Assembly: GCF_041432775.1 (NCBI RefSeq)
Contig: NZ_JAPWAG010000018.1
Span: 1 to 50,981 of the forward strand
From: Pauljensenia sp902373545
Lineage (GTDB): Bacteria; Actinomycetota; Actinomycetes; Actinomycetales; Actinomycetaceae
DNA length: 50,981 bases
Direction: 5' to 3'
The translations under genes and the position numbers were made by a program. Of this stretch, positions 42,450 through 50,537 are shown one piece after another. How positions within the stretch are numbered: the first letter of the stretch is position 1; each line of letters begins with the position of its first letter. The notes beneath the pieces were generated by a model, which saw nothing but the letters and a program-made list of their open reading frames with translations, made no database searches and was not told the origin of the DNA.

Positions 42450-42510
42450 TGGATAGGATGCGGCCTTCTGGATAGGTTAATAAGCTATCCAGATCTGCGT
42501 TTCCTATCCA
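42450..42510. promoter_or_regulatory. Nested four-site symmetric element (GGATAG/CTATCC)
   Basis: TGGATAGGA (42450-42458), N8, TCTGGATAG (42467-42475), N9, CTATCCAGA (42485-42493), N8, TCCTATCCA (42502-42510). The outer and the inner pair are both exact inverted repeats about the same centre at 42480. In addition GATCTGGATAG (42446-42456) is the exact complement of CTATCCAGATC (42485-42495). This arrangement fits a multi-dimer protein-binding site better than a terminator. Confidence 0.65.
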
Positions 42511-42884
42511 AGAGAGTGGGCGTATTCGGTGGAGTGTGGATGGCACAGGCCAGCTGTCGCTACGTGGGTCTCGCTGCGCACTAGCGGGTTAACACAGCCA
42601 GTGGAGGTGTCTGGCTACCAGACGCTGCGCGCGGTCACCGCCCGAGCAGCCAGCGGCCAATTCGAAGCTGACGAGCAATGCCGACTATCCAGGGGCTACC
42701 ACCTAAGACCGGAGCGCAATGAATCGTCGGGCGGCCGCGTGCCCATGATGCAGGGGCTTCCTCCACTGACGACATGTGATGATCTAGAACAGTTACTTTA
42801 CCGCAGCACAAAGCCGCACAGTCACCTTGCCTGCAATATGCAGTGCCCGCTGCCTCATAGCAACGGCAGTTCGAGTATGAATAC

Positions 42885-42913
42885 GCGGGCGGGGACCCTC
42901 GGTCCCCGCCCGC
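42885..42913 (-). terminator. Terminator of the DUF7455 gene
   Basis: GCGGGCGGGGACC (42885-42897) and GGTCCCCGCCCGC (42901-42913) are a perfect 13-bp inverted repeat with a 3-base loop, 41 bases past the stop. Confidence 0.75.
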
Positions 42914-42954
42914 GCCTCAAAGCCGTGCGTCCCGCCGCTGCGGGAGGCTCGCTC

Positions 42955-43170
42955 TCAGTCGTTCATGAAGTGGCGCTCGTCCAGGATCTGTGCGCCAGCG
43001 CCCACCAGGGAGGGCAGGTGCTCATTCGCGTGGTGGCCGCAGAAGTACAGCTGGCCACCCGAAGGCATCGTCGCACGAACCCAGGCGCGAGCGCCGCAGG
43101 CGTCGCAACGATTCGCCGCATTCAGCTGCGGCTCGTCCAGGATCGGGCGTTCAAGAGTCTGTGCGTTCAT
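42955..43170 (-). CDS. DUF7455-type small zinc protein
   Basis: A 71-residue protein. CDACGARAWVRATMPSGGQL followed by YFCGHHANEH gives a CxxC...CxxH zinc site, the pattern of the actinobacterial DUF7455 family, whose function is unknown. The ATG at 43170 is chosen because the conserved part starts about 20 residues later and the longer frame runs into the upstream region of the topoisomerase gene. It is divergent from that gene, as is often seen in actinobacteria. Confidence 0.85.
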   Translation of the reverse strand: MNAQTLERPILDEPQLNAANRCDACGARAWVRATMPSGGQLYFCGHHANEHLPSLVGAGAQILDERHFMND

Positions 43171-43394
43171 GCTTCCATCACACACCATCACCCCGCGCCG
43201 CGCACCCCTGTTCACCCGGGGCGCAATCGCTCGACCGACCACTGACACAGTGGAACGGGGGAGTGGAAAACACTTCAACCACAGCACCCGTCCGCCCCGA
43301 AAGCGCGCCCAGCAGCGCGATTCAGCCCCGGCCTCGTCGGTCGTGGAAAGCGTCCCAGAACCCGCGCCACGCGCCCGGCGGACCGCAAACGAGC

Positions 43395-45527
43395 ATGGCG
43401 CCACATATGATGCACCTCGTGACTCCTACCGACGCATCCGATTACAACGCACGGCACCTCTCGGTCCTCGAGGGGCTCGAGGCCGTGCGCAAACGCCCCG
43501 GCATGTACATCGGCTCCACGGACCACCGCGGCCTCATGCACTGCCTCTGGGAGATCATCGACAACGCGGTCGACGAGGCCCTGGAAGGTCACTGCGACAC
43601 GATCGACGTGCGCCTGCACCCCGACCACTCCGCCTCCGTCGCCGACAACGGCCGAGGCATCCCCGTCGACATCGTGCCCGGACAGGGTCTGACGGGCGTC
43701 GAGGTCGTCTACACCAAGCTCCACGCCGGCGGTAAGTTCGGCGGCGGCTCCTACGCGGCCTCGGGCGGCCTCCACGGCGTCGGCGCCTCCGTCGTGAACG
43801 CACTGTCGGCCCGCCTCGACGTGCAGGTCGACCGCGGCGGCAAGACCCACGAGATGTGCTTCCGCAGGGGTGAACCCGGGCAGTTCGACGACTCGAAGCA
43901 GCGCACCCCCAACTCGCCCTTCAAACCCTTCACGGACGGCTCCACCCTCAAGACCGTCGGCAAGGTCAAGAAAGCACAGACCGGCACGCGCGTGCGATTC
44001 TGGGCGGACTTCCAGATTTTCCCGTCCACCGCGGGTTTCTTGTGGGACGACCTGCTGGCGCGTGCCCGCCAGACCGCGTTCCTCGTCCCCGGCCTGACCA
44101 TCAACTGCTACGACGAGCGCGGCGAGGAAGAAAAGACCGAGAGCTTCCGCTTCGACGGCGGCGTCGTCGACTTCGCGAACTGGCTGGCCTCCGACGGCCC
44201 CGTCACCGACACATGGCACATCACGGGTGAGGGCACCTATAACGAGACCGTGCAGGCCCTGGACTCCGAGACCGGGCACCTGCGTGCCACCGAGGTCGAA
44301 CGCACCTGCGAGGTCGATATCGCGCTGCGCTGGGGCATCGGCTACGACACGACCGTCCAGTCTTTCGTCAACATCATCGCCACCCCCAAGGGCGGTACCC
44401 ACGTCACCGGTTTCGAGCAGGCGGTCCTCAAGATCCTGCGCGCCGTGATCGACAAGAACGCGCGCAAGCTCAAGGTTGGCGCGAAGGACGGGCGCCCCGA
44501 AAAGGACGACGTGCAGGCCGGCATGACCGCCGTCATCACCGTGCGCTTCCCCGAGCCACAGTTCGAGGGGCAGACCAAGGAAACGCTGGGCACGCCCCAG
44601 ATCCGCACCGTCGTCAACCGCGTCGTCACGGACTGGCTCAAGGCCAAGTTCGCCTCGTCCAAGCGTGACGACAAGCAGCAGACCTCCCTCCTCATGGAGA
44701 AGGTCGTCGGCGAGATGAAGGCCCGCGTCTCCGCGCGCATCCATAAGGAAATCTCGCGCAAGAAGAACGCGCTGGAAACCTCCTCGCTGCCCGCCAAGCT
44801 CGCGGACTGCCGACTCGAGGACGTCGAGGAGACCGAGCTGTTCATCGTCGAGGGCGACTCCGCCCTGGGCACGGCCAAGGCCGCGCGCAACTCCCACTAC
44901 CAGGCGCTGTTCCCGATTCGAGGAAAGATCCTCAACGTGCAGAAGGCCTCGACCGCGGACATGCTGGCCAACGCCGAGTGCGCCAACATCATCCAAGTGA
45001 TCGGCGCGGGTTCGGGCCGTACCTTCGACCTGTCTCAGGCTCGATACGGCAAGGTCATCCTCATGACCGACGCTGACGTCGACGGTGCGCATATCCGCAC
45101 CCTGCTGCTGACCCTGTTCTTCCGCTACATGCGCCCCATGGTCGAGGCCGGCCGCATCTACGCTGCCGTCCCGCCCCTGCACCGCATCGAGGTCGCGGGC
45201 AAGGGACGCAAGAAGCGCGAGTACATCTACACCTACTCCGAGGACGAGCTGCATCGTAAGCTCGCCGCCCTGAGACGTTCGGGCCGCACCTGGAAGGAGC
45301 CGATCCAGCGCTACAAGGGTTTGGGTGAAATGGACGCCGACCAGCTCGCGGAGACCACGATGGACCGGGCCCACCGCTCGCTGCGCCGCATCACGCTGGC
45401 GGATGAGGAAGCCCTGCGCCAGGCTGAGGACGTGTTTGAGCTGCTCATGGGCTCGACGGTTGGGCCGCGCAAGGAGTTTATTGTCAATGAGTCGGCCGGT
45501 CTCGATCGGATGCGCATCGACGCATAA
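43395..45527 (+). CDS. Type IIA topoisomerase ATPase subunit (GyrB/ParE)
   Basis: About 710 residues. The GHKL ATPase site has EIIDNAVDEAL near 53-63 (Asn57 binds Mg) and GGLHGVGASVVNALS. The TOPRIM domain has EGDSALGTAK, PIRGKILNV and DADVDGAHIRTLLL. No insertion is obvious. Absence of dnaA, recF and gyrA nearby and the presence of DUF7455 suggest the second, ParE-like copy rather than the origin-linked GyrB, but the sequence read here does not settle it. The start is uncertain: ATG 43395, 43407 and 43410 and GTG 43419 are all in frame and none has a strong ribosome site. Confidence 0.92.
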   Translation: MAPHMMHLVTPTDASDYNARHLSVLEGLEAVRKRPGMYIGSTDHRGLMHCLWEIIDNAVDEALEGHCDTIDVRLHPDHSASVADNGRGIPVDIVPGQGLTGVEVVYTKLHAGGKFGGGSYAASGGLHGVGASVVNALSARLDVQVDRGGKTHEMCFRRGEPGQFDDSKQRTPNSPFKPFTDGSTLKTVGKVKKAQTGTRVRFWADFQIFPSTAGFLWDDLLARARQTAFLVPGLTINCYDERGEEEKTESFRFDGGVVDFANWLASDGPVTDTWHITGEGTYNETVQALDSETGHLRATEVERTCEVDIALRWGIGYDTTVQSFVNIIATPKGGTHVTGFEQAVLKILRAVIDKNARKLKVGAKDGRPEKDDVQAGMTAVITVRFPEPQFEGQTKETLGTPQIRTVVNRVVTDWLKAKFASSKRDDKQQTSLLMEKVVGEMKARVSARIHKEISRKKNALETSSLPAKLADCRLEDVEETELFIVEGDSALGTAKAARNSHYQALFPIRGKILNVQKASTADMLANAECANIIQVIGAGSGRTFDLSQARYGKVILMTDADVDGAHIRTLLLTLFFRYMRPMVEAGRIYAAVPPLHRIEVAGKGRKKREYIYTYSEDELHRKLAALRRSGRTWKEPIQRYKGLGEMDADQLAETTMDRAHRSLRRITLADEEALRQAEDVFELLMGSTVGPRKEFIVNESAGLDRMRIDA

Positions 45528-45634
45528 TTATCGGGCCGCGACAAACCCACGCGCTGCACAAGCGTCCAACACGCACGAACAAATGTTCATTGCTGGTGTG
45601 ACTTAAGGCCCGATCACGCGTTAGGATGTTACGC

Positions 45635-46654
45635 ATGACAGGACTTGCGCAGCGACTTACGCCGCCCGGGTCCGTCCCGTACCCGGGGAACCACCTCGGG
45701 TTGCGCTGGCGGCCCATGATCGGCCGCGATGCGCCCGCCGTGTACGCGCTTATCTGCCTCATCGAAGACGAGGACCAGGCGATCCGCCGTACCTCCGTCG
45801 AAGATATCGCGGACATGATGGAGGGCAAGAACGGGCGCGATTGGGTGGACACGATCGTCGGCCTGGACGCGAAGGCAAACATTTGCGCGGTCGCCTCGGT
45901 GCGCGTGCTGCGCGGCATCCACGAGGCGGCGACCGCCGTCGTCAGTGCGTTCATTCATCCTCACTGGCGGGGCCGTGGCGTGGGCCGCGCCCTCCTGTAC
46001 TGGCAGGACAGCCGCGCCCGCCAGATGCTGGTTGAGACTTTCGGCGCTGAATCCGATGTTCCCGTCTCCATCTCGAACCTGGTGGATGCGCACATGACGG
46101 ATCGCCGCCGCCTCTACATCGCGGCCGGCTTCTTCGCCAAGCGCATCTATCGCGTCATGTACCGCGACCTGGCGGGCGGCGAGGTCGCCCCGCAGGCGCG
46201 CCACGGCTACCGCATCGTGCCTTGGAATCAGGTTCCCCAGGACCAGATCCGCGCTATTCACATGGAGGCCTTCCAGCAGGCGTTTCGTTCGCCGCTGCGC
46301 GCCCTGTGGTGGGATGACGCGATGAATCACTTTGACCCGCGCTGGTCCTTCGTCGCCGTGGATAGCACGGGCGAGGTCGTCGGCTACGCAATGACGGGGC
46401 GTCCCGCGCAGCGCTGGGTGGCGACCGGGCGTCCGGAGGCCTACATCTACCTGCTCGGCGTCGCCGAGGCCCACCGCGGTCGATCGGTCGCGAGTGCCCT
46501 CGTCGGCAACGCGGTGGCTGAGGCGTCGGCCTCTGGTGCCTCACGTATCGGGCTCGATGTGGATATGTCGAGTCCGGATCGGGCGCATAGTATCTATGAG
46601 CATCTCGGTTTCGTCGATGAAGCCGCTGAGGTTTATTACACGATCGACCAGTAG
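45635..46654 (+). CDS. Double-GNAT-domain acetyltransferase-like protein, copy 1
   Basis: A 339-residue protein with two GNAT folds. The first acetyl-CoA loop is HPHWRGRGVGRALL near residues 108-121; the second is VAEAHRGRSVASALV near 280. The layout resembles mycothiol synthase MshD and other tandem-GNAT proteins, but the substrate is unknown. ATG 45635 has AGGA 8 bases upstream; ATG 45626 lacks a site. The next gene is a divergent paralog 17 bases downstream, so the two likely form an operon. Confidence 0.85.
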   Translation: MTGLAQRLTPPGSVPYPGNHLGLRWRPMIGRDAPAVYALICLIEDEDQAIRRTSVEDIADMMEGKNGRDWVDTIVGLDAKANICAVASVRVLRGIHEAATAVVSAFIHPHWRGRGVGRALLYWQDSRARQMLVETFGAESDVPVSISNLVDAHMTDRRRLYIAAGFFAKRIYRVMYRDLAGGEVAPQARHGYRIVPWNQVPQDQIRAIHMEAFQQAFRSPLRALWWDDAMNHFDPRWSFVAVDSTGEVVGYAMTGRPAQRWVATGRPEAYIYLLGVAEAHRGRSVASALVGNAVAEASASGASRIGLDVDMSSPDRAHSIYEHLGFVDEAAEVYYTIDQ

Positions 46655-46671
46655 TCCGCTAGGAGACGAGC

Positions 46672-47694
46672 ATGAGCATTCCTCTCGCGCAGAGAGCCGG
46701 TGCCCCTGAGTTCGTCCCCTTCCCGGGCGAGCATCACGGCATCGAGTGGGAGCCGCTGACGGCCGACCATCACGTCGGCCTATCGGCGCTTTTCGCGCGC
46801 ATGGAGGCCCGGGATAATCCGCCGTACCGCACCAGCCCGGACGAGGTGGAGGAGATGCTGTCGTCGGCCTCTCATTGGCGAGGCCTGGTCGGGGTTGCGC
46901 GCAGGGGTATCGCAGCGGGGCGCTTGGTTGCCTTCGCCCAGGTGGTGTTGCGCTTCCCGGGGCGCGCTGAGTGCGTGTGCATCGGGGGAGTGGATCCTGA
47001 TTTTCGACGCATCGGCCTCGGCAATGCGATCGTGGACTGGCAGGAGGGGACGGCGCGTCAGATGCTGGCGAGCGTGGAGGGGGATGGCCCCGCGCAGATC
47101 ACCTGCCATGTCGAGGCTGGCCAGGATGACCTCGAGGCCCAGCTGAAGGTGCACGGTTTCCGCTGGGCACGCACGTACTACGAGCTGCGCGCCTCCCTTG
47201 AAGATCTGGCCCCGGTGCCCGACCTGGGCTCGTATATGAGCATCGAGGCCTGGGGACTCCAGTGGGAAGAGCCGGCTCTGCGCGCGGCGAACCGCTTGAA
47301 TGAGTCGGAGTGGGGGCGGCCTCCGCTCACACAGGAACAGTGGATGCAGGGCCGCACTGCGTTCGCGCCCGAGTGGTCTTTTGTTGCCGTGGATCGCACT
47401 GGCGATCGGCCGCGCGTCGCGGGCTTTTTGCTGGCCTCGCGTTACGAGCAGGACTGGGCGGCGCTGGGGTGGCGCGAGGGATATATCGACCAGCTAGGAG
47501 TTTTGTCGGCCTGGCGCGAGAGCCTTGTTGCCGACGCTCTGATTCTGGCCTCGATGTGGGCTCAAAGCCGCGATGGGATGGATCGCGCGGGTACGGGCGT
47601 GGGCTCCGCGAATCATACGGGCGCGCTGGCTGTCTACGATTCCCTGGGTTTCCGTACGGTCGGGCAGACCCGGCTTTATGCAATCGAAGTGTGA
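46672..47694 (+). CDS. Double-GNAT-domain acetyltransferase-like protein, copy 2
   Basis: A 340-residue paralog of the previous gene. They share the opening (FVPFPGEHHGIEWEPL against VPYPGNHLGLRWRPM), the DPDFRRIGLGNAIVDWQ loop with the following ARQML, and the mid-protein APEWSFVAVDRTG segment. The second loop is weaker (LSAWRESLVADALI), with Gln/Arg-x-x-Gly replaced, so this C-terminal domain may bind acetyl-CoA poorly. GGAGA precedes ATG 46672. The pair arose by tandem duplication and has diverged widely. Confidence 0.83.
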   Translation: MSIPLAQRAGAPEFVPFPGEHHGIEWEPLTADHHVGLSALFARMEARDNPPYRTSPDEVEEMLSSASHWRGLVGVARRGIAAGRLVAFAQVVLRFPGRAECVCIGGVDPDFRRIGLGNAIVDWQEGTARQMLASVEGDGPAQITCHVEAGQDDLEAQLKVHGFRWARTYYELRASLEDLAPVPDLGSYMSIEAWGLQWEEPALRAANRLNESEWGRPPLTQEQWMQGRTAFAPEWSFVAVDRTGDRPRVAGFLLASRYEQDWAALGWREGYIDQLGVLSAWRESLVADALILASMWAQSRDGMDRAGTGVGSANHTGALAVYDSLGFRTVGQTRLYAIEV

Positions 47695-47913
47695 CCTTTG
47701 TTTCGTATTGTGGACTAATTGCCGGTCAGGTCAATTTGTGAGCGATCCCACTATGTCTGTTGCGTGGGTGTGATGTTGGCCCTGTCTGGCAGTTCGCGGA
47801 AAACCGTCCCAATAGTCCTAATTGTCTGACCAATACGTTTTCTACGCTCCCAGCCAGAGGCTAGTTACGGCCTCGGCGCCACGCGCGTCCCATCTCCACA
47901 GTGCGGAGCCAGC

Positions 47914-49380
47914 ATGACCACGAAGTCGTCAGCACCATCCACCTCCATTCCGCCATTGGTCATTCGAAGTGCCATCGTCGCCTCCCTCGGCGGCCTGCTC
48001 TTCGGCTTTGACACAGCGGTCATTTCCGGCGCGGAAGAAAAGCTCACCAAGCTCTACGCGCTCTCCTCCATGGGGGAGGGCATGATCGTTGCCATCGCAA
48101 CCATCGGCACGATCTGCGGTGCCATCGTCGCCGGTAAACTCGCCGACCGCTTTGGCCGTAAACCCATCCTCTTCTGGATCGGCATCCTCTTCGGCGTGGG
48201 TGCGCTGGCCACTGCCCTGGCGCCTGTGCCTACCCTGGTGACAGCTGCTGATGGCACGGTCTCGGCCTCGTCCGCCTTCCCGATCACCTTCTTCATGGTG
48301 TTCCGCTTCCTCGGCGGCGTCGGCGTCGGCCTGTCCTCCGTGGTCGCTCCCATTTACACCGCCGAAATCGCCCCCGCCCGCGTGCGCGGACGCCTGGTCG
48401 GCCTCGTCCAGTTCAACATCGTCTTCGGTATCCTCCTGGCCTACGCCTCCAACGCGGTCATCCGCGAAATCGCGCACGAAGACACCGCGTGGCGCTGGAT
48501 GCTCGGCGTCATGGCAGTGCCCGCCGTCTTCTTCCTGATCTTCCTGGCCACCGTCCCCGAGACGCCGCGTTGGCTGCTCGCCCACGGGCACGAGGAGCGC
48601 GCCGTGAAGATTTCCGAGCGCCTGACCACCACGCAGGAAGAAAGCAGCGAGCAGATCGCCGAGATGAAGGCGCAGATCGCCGAGGACGCCGCGGGCGGCA
48701 AGGTCGCCTTCTTCACGCGCCGCTACCGCAAGGTCATCCTCATGGCCTTCTGCATCGCGATGTTCAACCAGCTCTCCGGCATCAACGCGATCCTCTACTA
48801 CGCGCCCAAGGTCATGAAGCTCGCCGGCGGCGCCGAAGTGCTCGGTGATGCCTTCCCCTACATCGGCTCCGTCATCGTCGGCCTCATGAACCTGATCGCC
48901 ACCATGGCCGCCCTGACCGTCATCGACAAGCTCGGCCGCCGTCAGCTCATGATCGTCGGATCGATCGGATACCTGATCTCCCTCGGCTTCCTCGCCGGCA
49001 TGATGTTCGCATACGAGGGCGGCGTCTTCCAGGAAGGCAGCGCCGCCCCCGTGTGGCTCATCCTCCTCGGCCTGCTCGCCTTCATTGCTTCTCACGCTTT
49101 CGGCCAGGGATCGGTCATCTGGGTCTTCATCTCCGAGATCTTCCCGAACCGCGTGCGCGCGCGTGGCCAGTCGCTGGGTTCGCTCACGCACTGGGTGTTC
49201 GCGTTCATCACCACGTACGCCTTCCCGGTCCTCACGGATAAGCTCGGCGGCGGCTTCGCGTTCGGTATCTTCTTCCTCGCGATGGTCGGTCAGCTATTCT
49301 GGGTCCTGAAGGTGATGCCCGAAACCAAGGGCATTCCGCTCGAAGAAATGGAAGAGAAGCTGGGGTTGACGAATGACTAG
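47914..49380 (+). CDS. Sugar-porter (SP) family MFS transporter
   Basis: A 488-residue transporter with 12 hydrophobic segments. GGLLFGFDTAVISGA in TM1, GKLADRFGRKPIL, PETPRWLLAHG, NQLSGINAILYYAPK in TM7, DKLGRRQLM and PETKGIPLEEMEEKLG at the end are SP-family hallmarks close to XylE/GlcP-like sugar:H+ symporters. The gene overlaps the following kinase gene by 8 bases, which suggests import and phosphorylation of the same sugar, most simply fructose. The 219-bp upstream region holds scattered GGACTAATTG- and GTCCTAATTG-like words that could be operator parts, but no clean dyad. Confidence 0.93.
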   Translation: MTTKSSAPSTSIPPLVIRSAIVASLGGLLFGFDTAVISGAEEKLTKLYALSSMGEGMIVAIATIGTICGAIVAGKLADRFGRKPILFWIGILFGVGALATALAPVPTLVTAADGTVSASSAFPITFFMVFRFLGGVGVGLSSVVAPIYTAEIAPARVRGRLVGLVQFNIVFGILLAYASNAVIREIAHEDTAWRWMLGVMAVPAVFFLIFLATVPETPRWLLAHGHEERAVKISERLTTTQEESSEQIAEMKAQIAEDAAGGKVAFFTRRYRKVILMAFCIAMFNQLSGINAILYYAPKVMKLAGGAEVLGDAFPYIGSVIVGLMNLIATMAALTVIDKLGRRQLMIVGSIGYLISLGFLAGMMFAYEGGVFQEGSAAPVWLILLGLLAFIASHAFGQGSVIWVFISEIFPNRVRARGQSLGSLTHWVFAFITTYAFPVLTDKLGGGFAFGIFFLAMVGQLFWVLKVMPETKGIPLEEMEEKLGLTND

Positions 49381-50323
49381 AATCGTGAACATCGGGGAAG
49401 CGCTCATCGATGAGATTACCCGCCCAAACAGTGAACCCGTCGAGGTCGTCGGGGGATCAATGCTCAACGTCGCAGCCGGTCTGACCCGGCTGGGTCACGA
49501 ATCCGAACTGGCGACCTGGTTCGCGCGCGACGCGCGCGGCGACAAGGTTCGCGAGCACGCCGAGGCCGCCGGAGTGACCCTCACTCCGGGTTCCGATGGC
49601 GCCGAATTCACGACGGTTGCGCACGCGGCCGTTGACGAGAAGGGCCACGCCACCTACGAGTTTGATCTCTCGTGGGATGTGCCCGCCGTCGAGGATCCCG
49701 ACAGCGTCGGACACGTGCATACCGGCTCCTACGTGGTCGTCGTCGAGCCCGGTGCCGACAAGGTCCTGGCCGCCGTCAAGCGCCAGGCCATCCGCGGCAC
49801 CGTGTCCTACGACCCGAACATCCGTCCCGCGCTGCTGGGAACCCCCGACGAGGCTCGCCCGCACGTCGAGTCGATCGTGGCCCTCGCTGACGTCGTCAAG
49901 GCATCCGACGAAGACCTGAAGTGGTTGTACCCGGATCGTCCCATCGAGGACGTTCTGCACGAGTGGCTGCAGTCGGGCCCCTCCCTGATCCTGTGCACGC
50001 GCGGTCCCTGGGGCGTCTACATTTTGGCCGCCGCCGAGCGCGACATGCTCGTCGTCGACCCCCTCGACGTGGAGCTCGTGGACACGGTGGGTGCGGGCGA
50101 CTCGCTCATGGCCGGCCTGATCTCCGGCCTCGTCGATGCGGGTCTGCTGGGATCGGCCGAGGCGAAGCAGCGTCTGCGCGAGGCATCGTGGGACAAGATC
50201 CTGCCCGCCATTCACCGCGGCATCATCACCTCGGGAATCACGATCCTCTACCAGGGCGCCTACTCGCCCACGCGCGAGGAAGTCAACGAGATCCTGGCAG
50301 CTGACAAGACGCTGCGAGGCTGA
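49373..50323 (+). CDS. PfkB-family carbohydrate kinase (fructokinase-like)
   Basis: A 316-residue ribokinase-superfamily kinase. It opens with IVNIGEALIDEI, the sugar-binding GGSMLNVAAGLTRLG segment is near residue 27, and the catalytic anion-hole motif DTVGAGDSLMAGL is near 237-249, with Asp as base. The NIRP segment (DPNIRPALL) and overall size fit fructokinases. ATG 49373 lies inside the transporter gene (8-base overlap), so translation is coupled. Fructose or a related ketose is the likeliest substrate. It is followed by two tandem hairpins. Confidence 0.92.
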   Translation: MTRIVNIGEALIDEITRPNSEPVEVVGGSMLNVAAGLTRLGHESELATWFARDARGDKVREHAEAAGVTLTPGSDGAEFTTVAHAAVDEKGHATYEFDLSWDVPAVEDPDSVGHVHTGSYVVVVEPGADKVLAAVKRQAIRGTVSYDPNIRPALLGTPDEARPHVESIVALADVVKASDEDLKWLYPDRPIEDVLHEWLQSGPSLILCTRGPWGVYILAAAERDMLVVDPLDVELVDTVGAGDSLMAGLISGLVDAGLLGSAEAKQRLREASWDKILPAIHRGIITSGITILYQGAYSPTREEVNEILAADKTLRG

Positions 50324-50346
50324 GCGTTCGCGTCACGCAACGCAGT

Positions 50347-50380
50347 GGGGTGGGCCCGGCCGATTGGCCGGGCCCACCCC
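50347..50380 (+). terminator. Terminator 1 of the MFS-kinase operon
   Basis: GGGGTGGGCCCGGCC (50347-50361) and GGCCGGGCCCACCCC (50366-50380) are a perfect 15-bp inverted repeat with loop GATT, 23 bases after the kinase stop. Confidence 0.85.
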
Positions 50381-50417
50381 CATAACAGCATGATGCCCAC
50401 ACGACGCTCAACAAAGT

Positions 50418-50452
50418 GGTGGGGTGGCCGGGAGCAATCCGGCCACCCCACC
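50418..50452 (+). terminator. Terminator 2, tandem hairpin
   Basis: GGTGGGGTGGCCGG (50418-50431) and CCGGCCACCCCACC (50439-50452) are a perfect 14-bp inverted repeat with a 7-base loop. It may back up terminator 1 or shield the operon from transcription coming from the IS element beyond. Confidence 0.75.
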
Positions 50453-50537
50453 GTCATCACTACAGGGAAGCGTTAGTCGACCAATGTGAGCGCGAACCTC
50501 ATTGACATGTGTGAGCCTTCGCGCGGACACGTTTTCT

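Larger units (their letters stand above)
42075..42954. other. 880-bp gap in the island: regulatory-looking DNA and unassigned relics
   Basis: The left part (to ~42520) has the lower GC of the membrane protein gene. A minus-strand frame ending at 42271-42273 reads TKTPYVNPLAYEFDNYLRDP before its stop and is open back to ~42405, but has no start and no family I recognise. A nested symmetric element lies at 42450-42510. From ~42530 the GC content returns to normal; frames there show no family features. A terminator at 42885-42913 serves the next gene. Confidence 0.55.

Noticed and set aside
42450..42510. Intrinsic terminator
   Set aside because: The four-site nested symmetry, low GC, long gaps and lack of an upstream stop or T-tract argue against it.
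42529..43245. 238-codon plus-strand frame before the topoisomerase gene
   Set aside because: Runs through the terminator and opposite the DUF7455 gene; no coding signs.
43275..45374. 699-codon minus-strand frame opposite the topoisomerase gene
   Set aside because: Shadow frame; GyrB/ParE motifs are on the plus strand.
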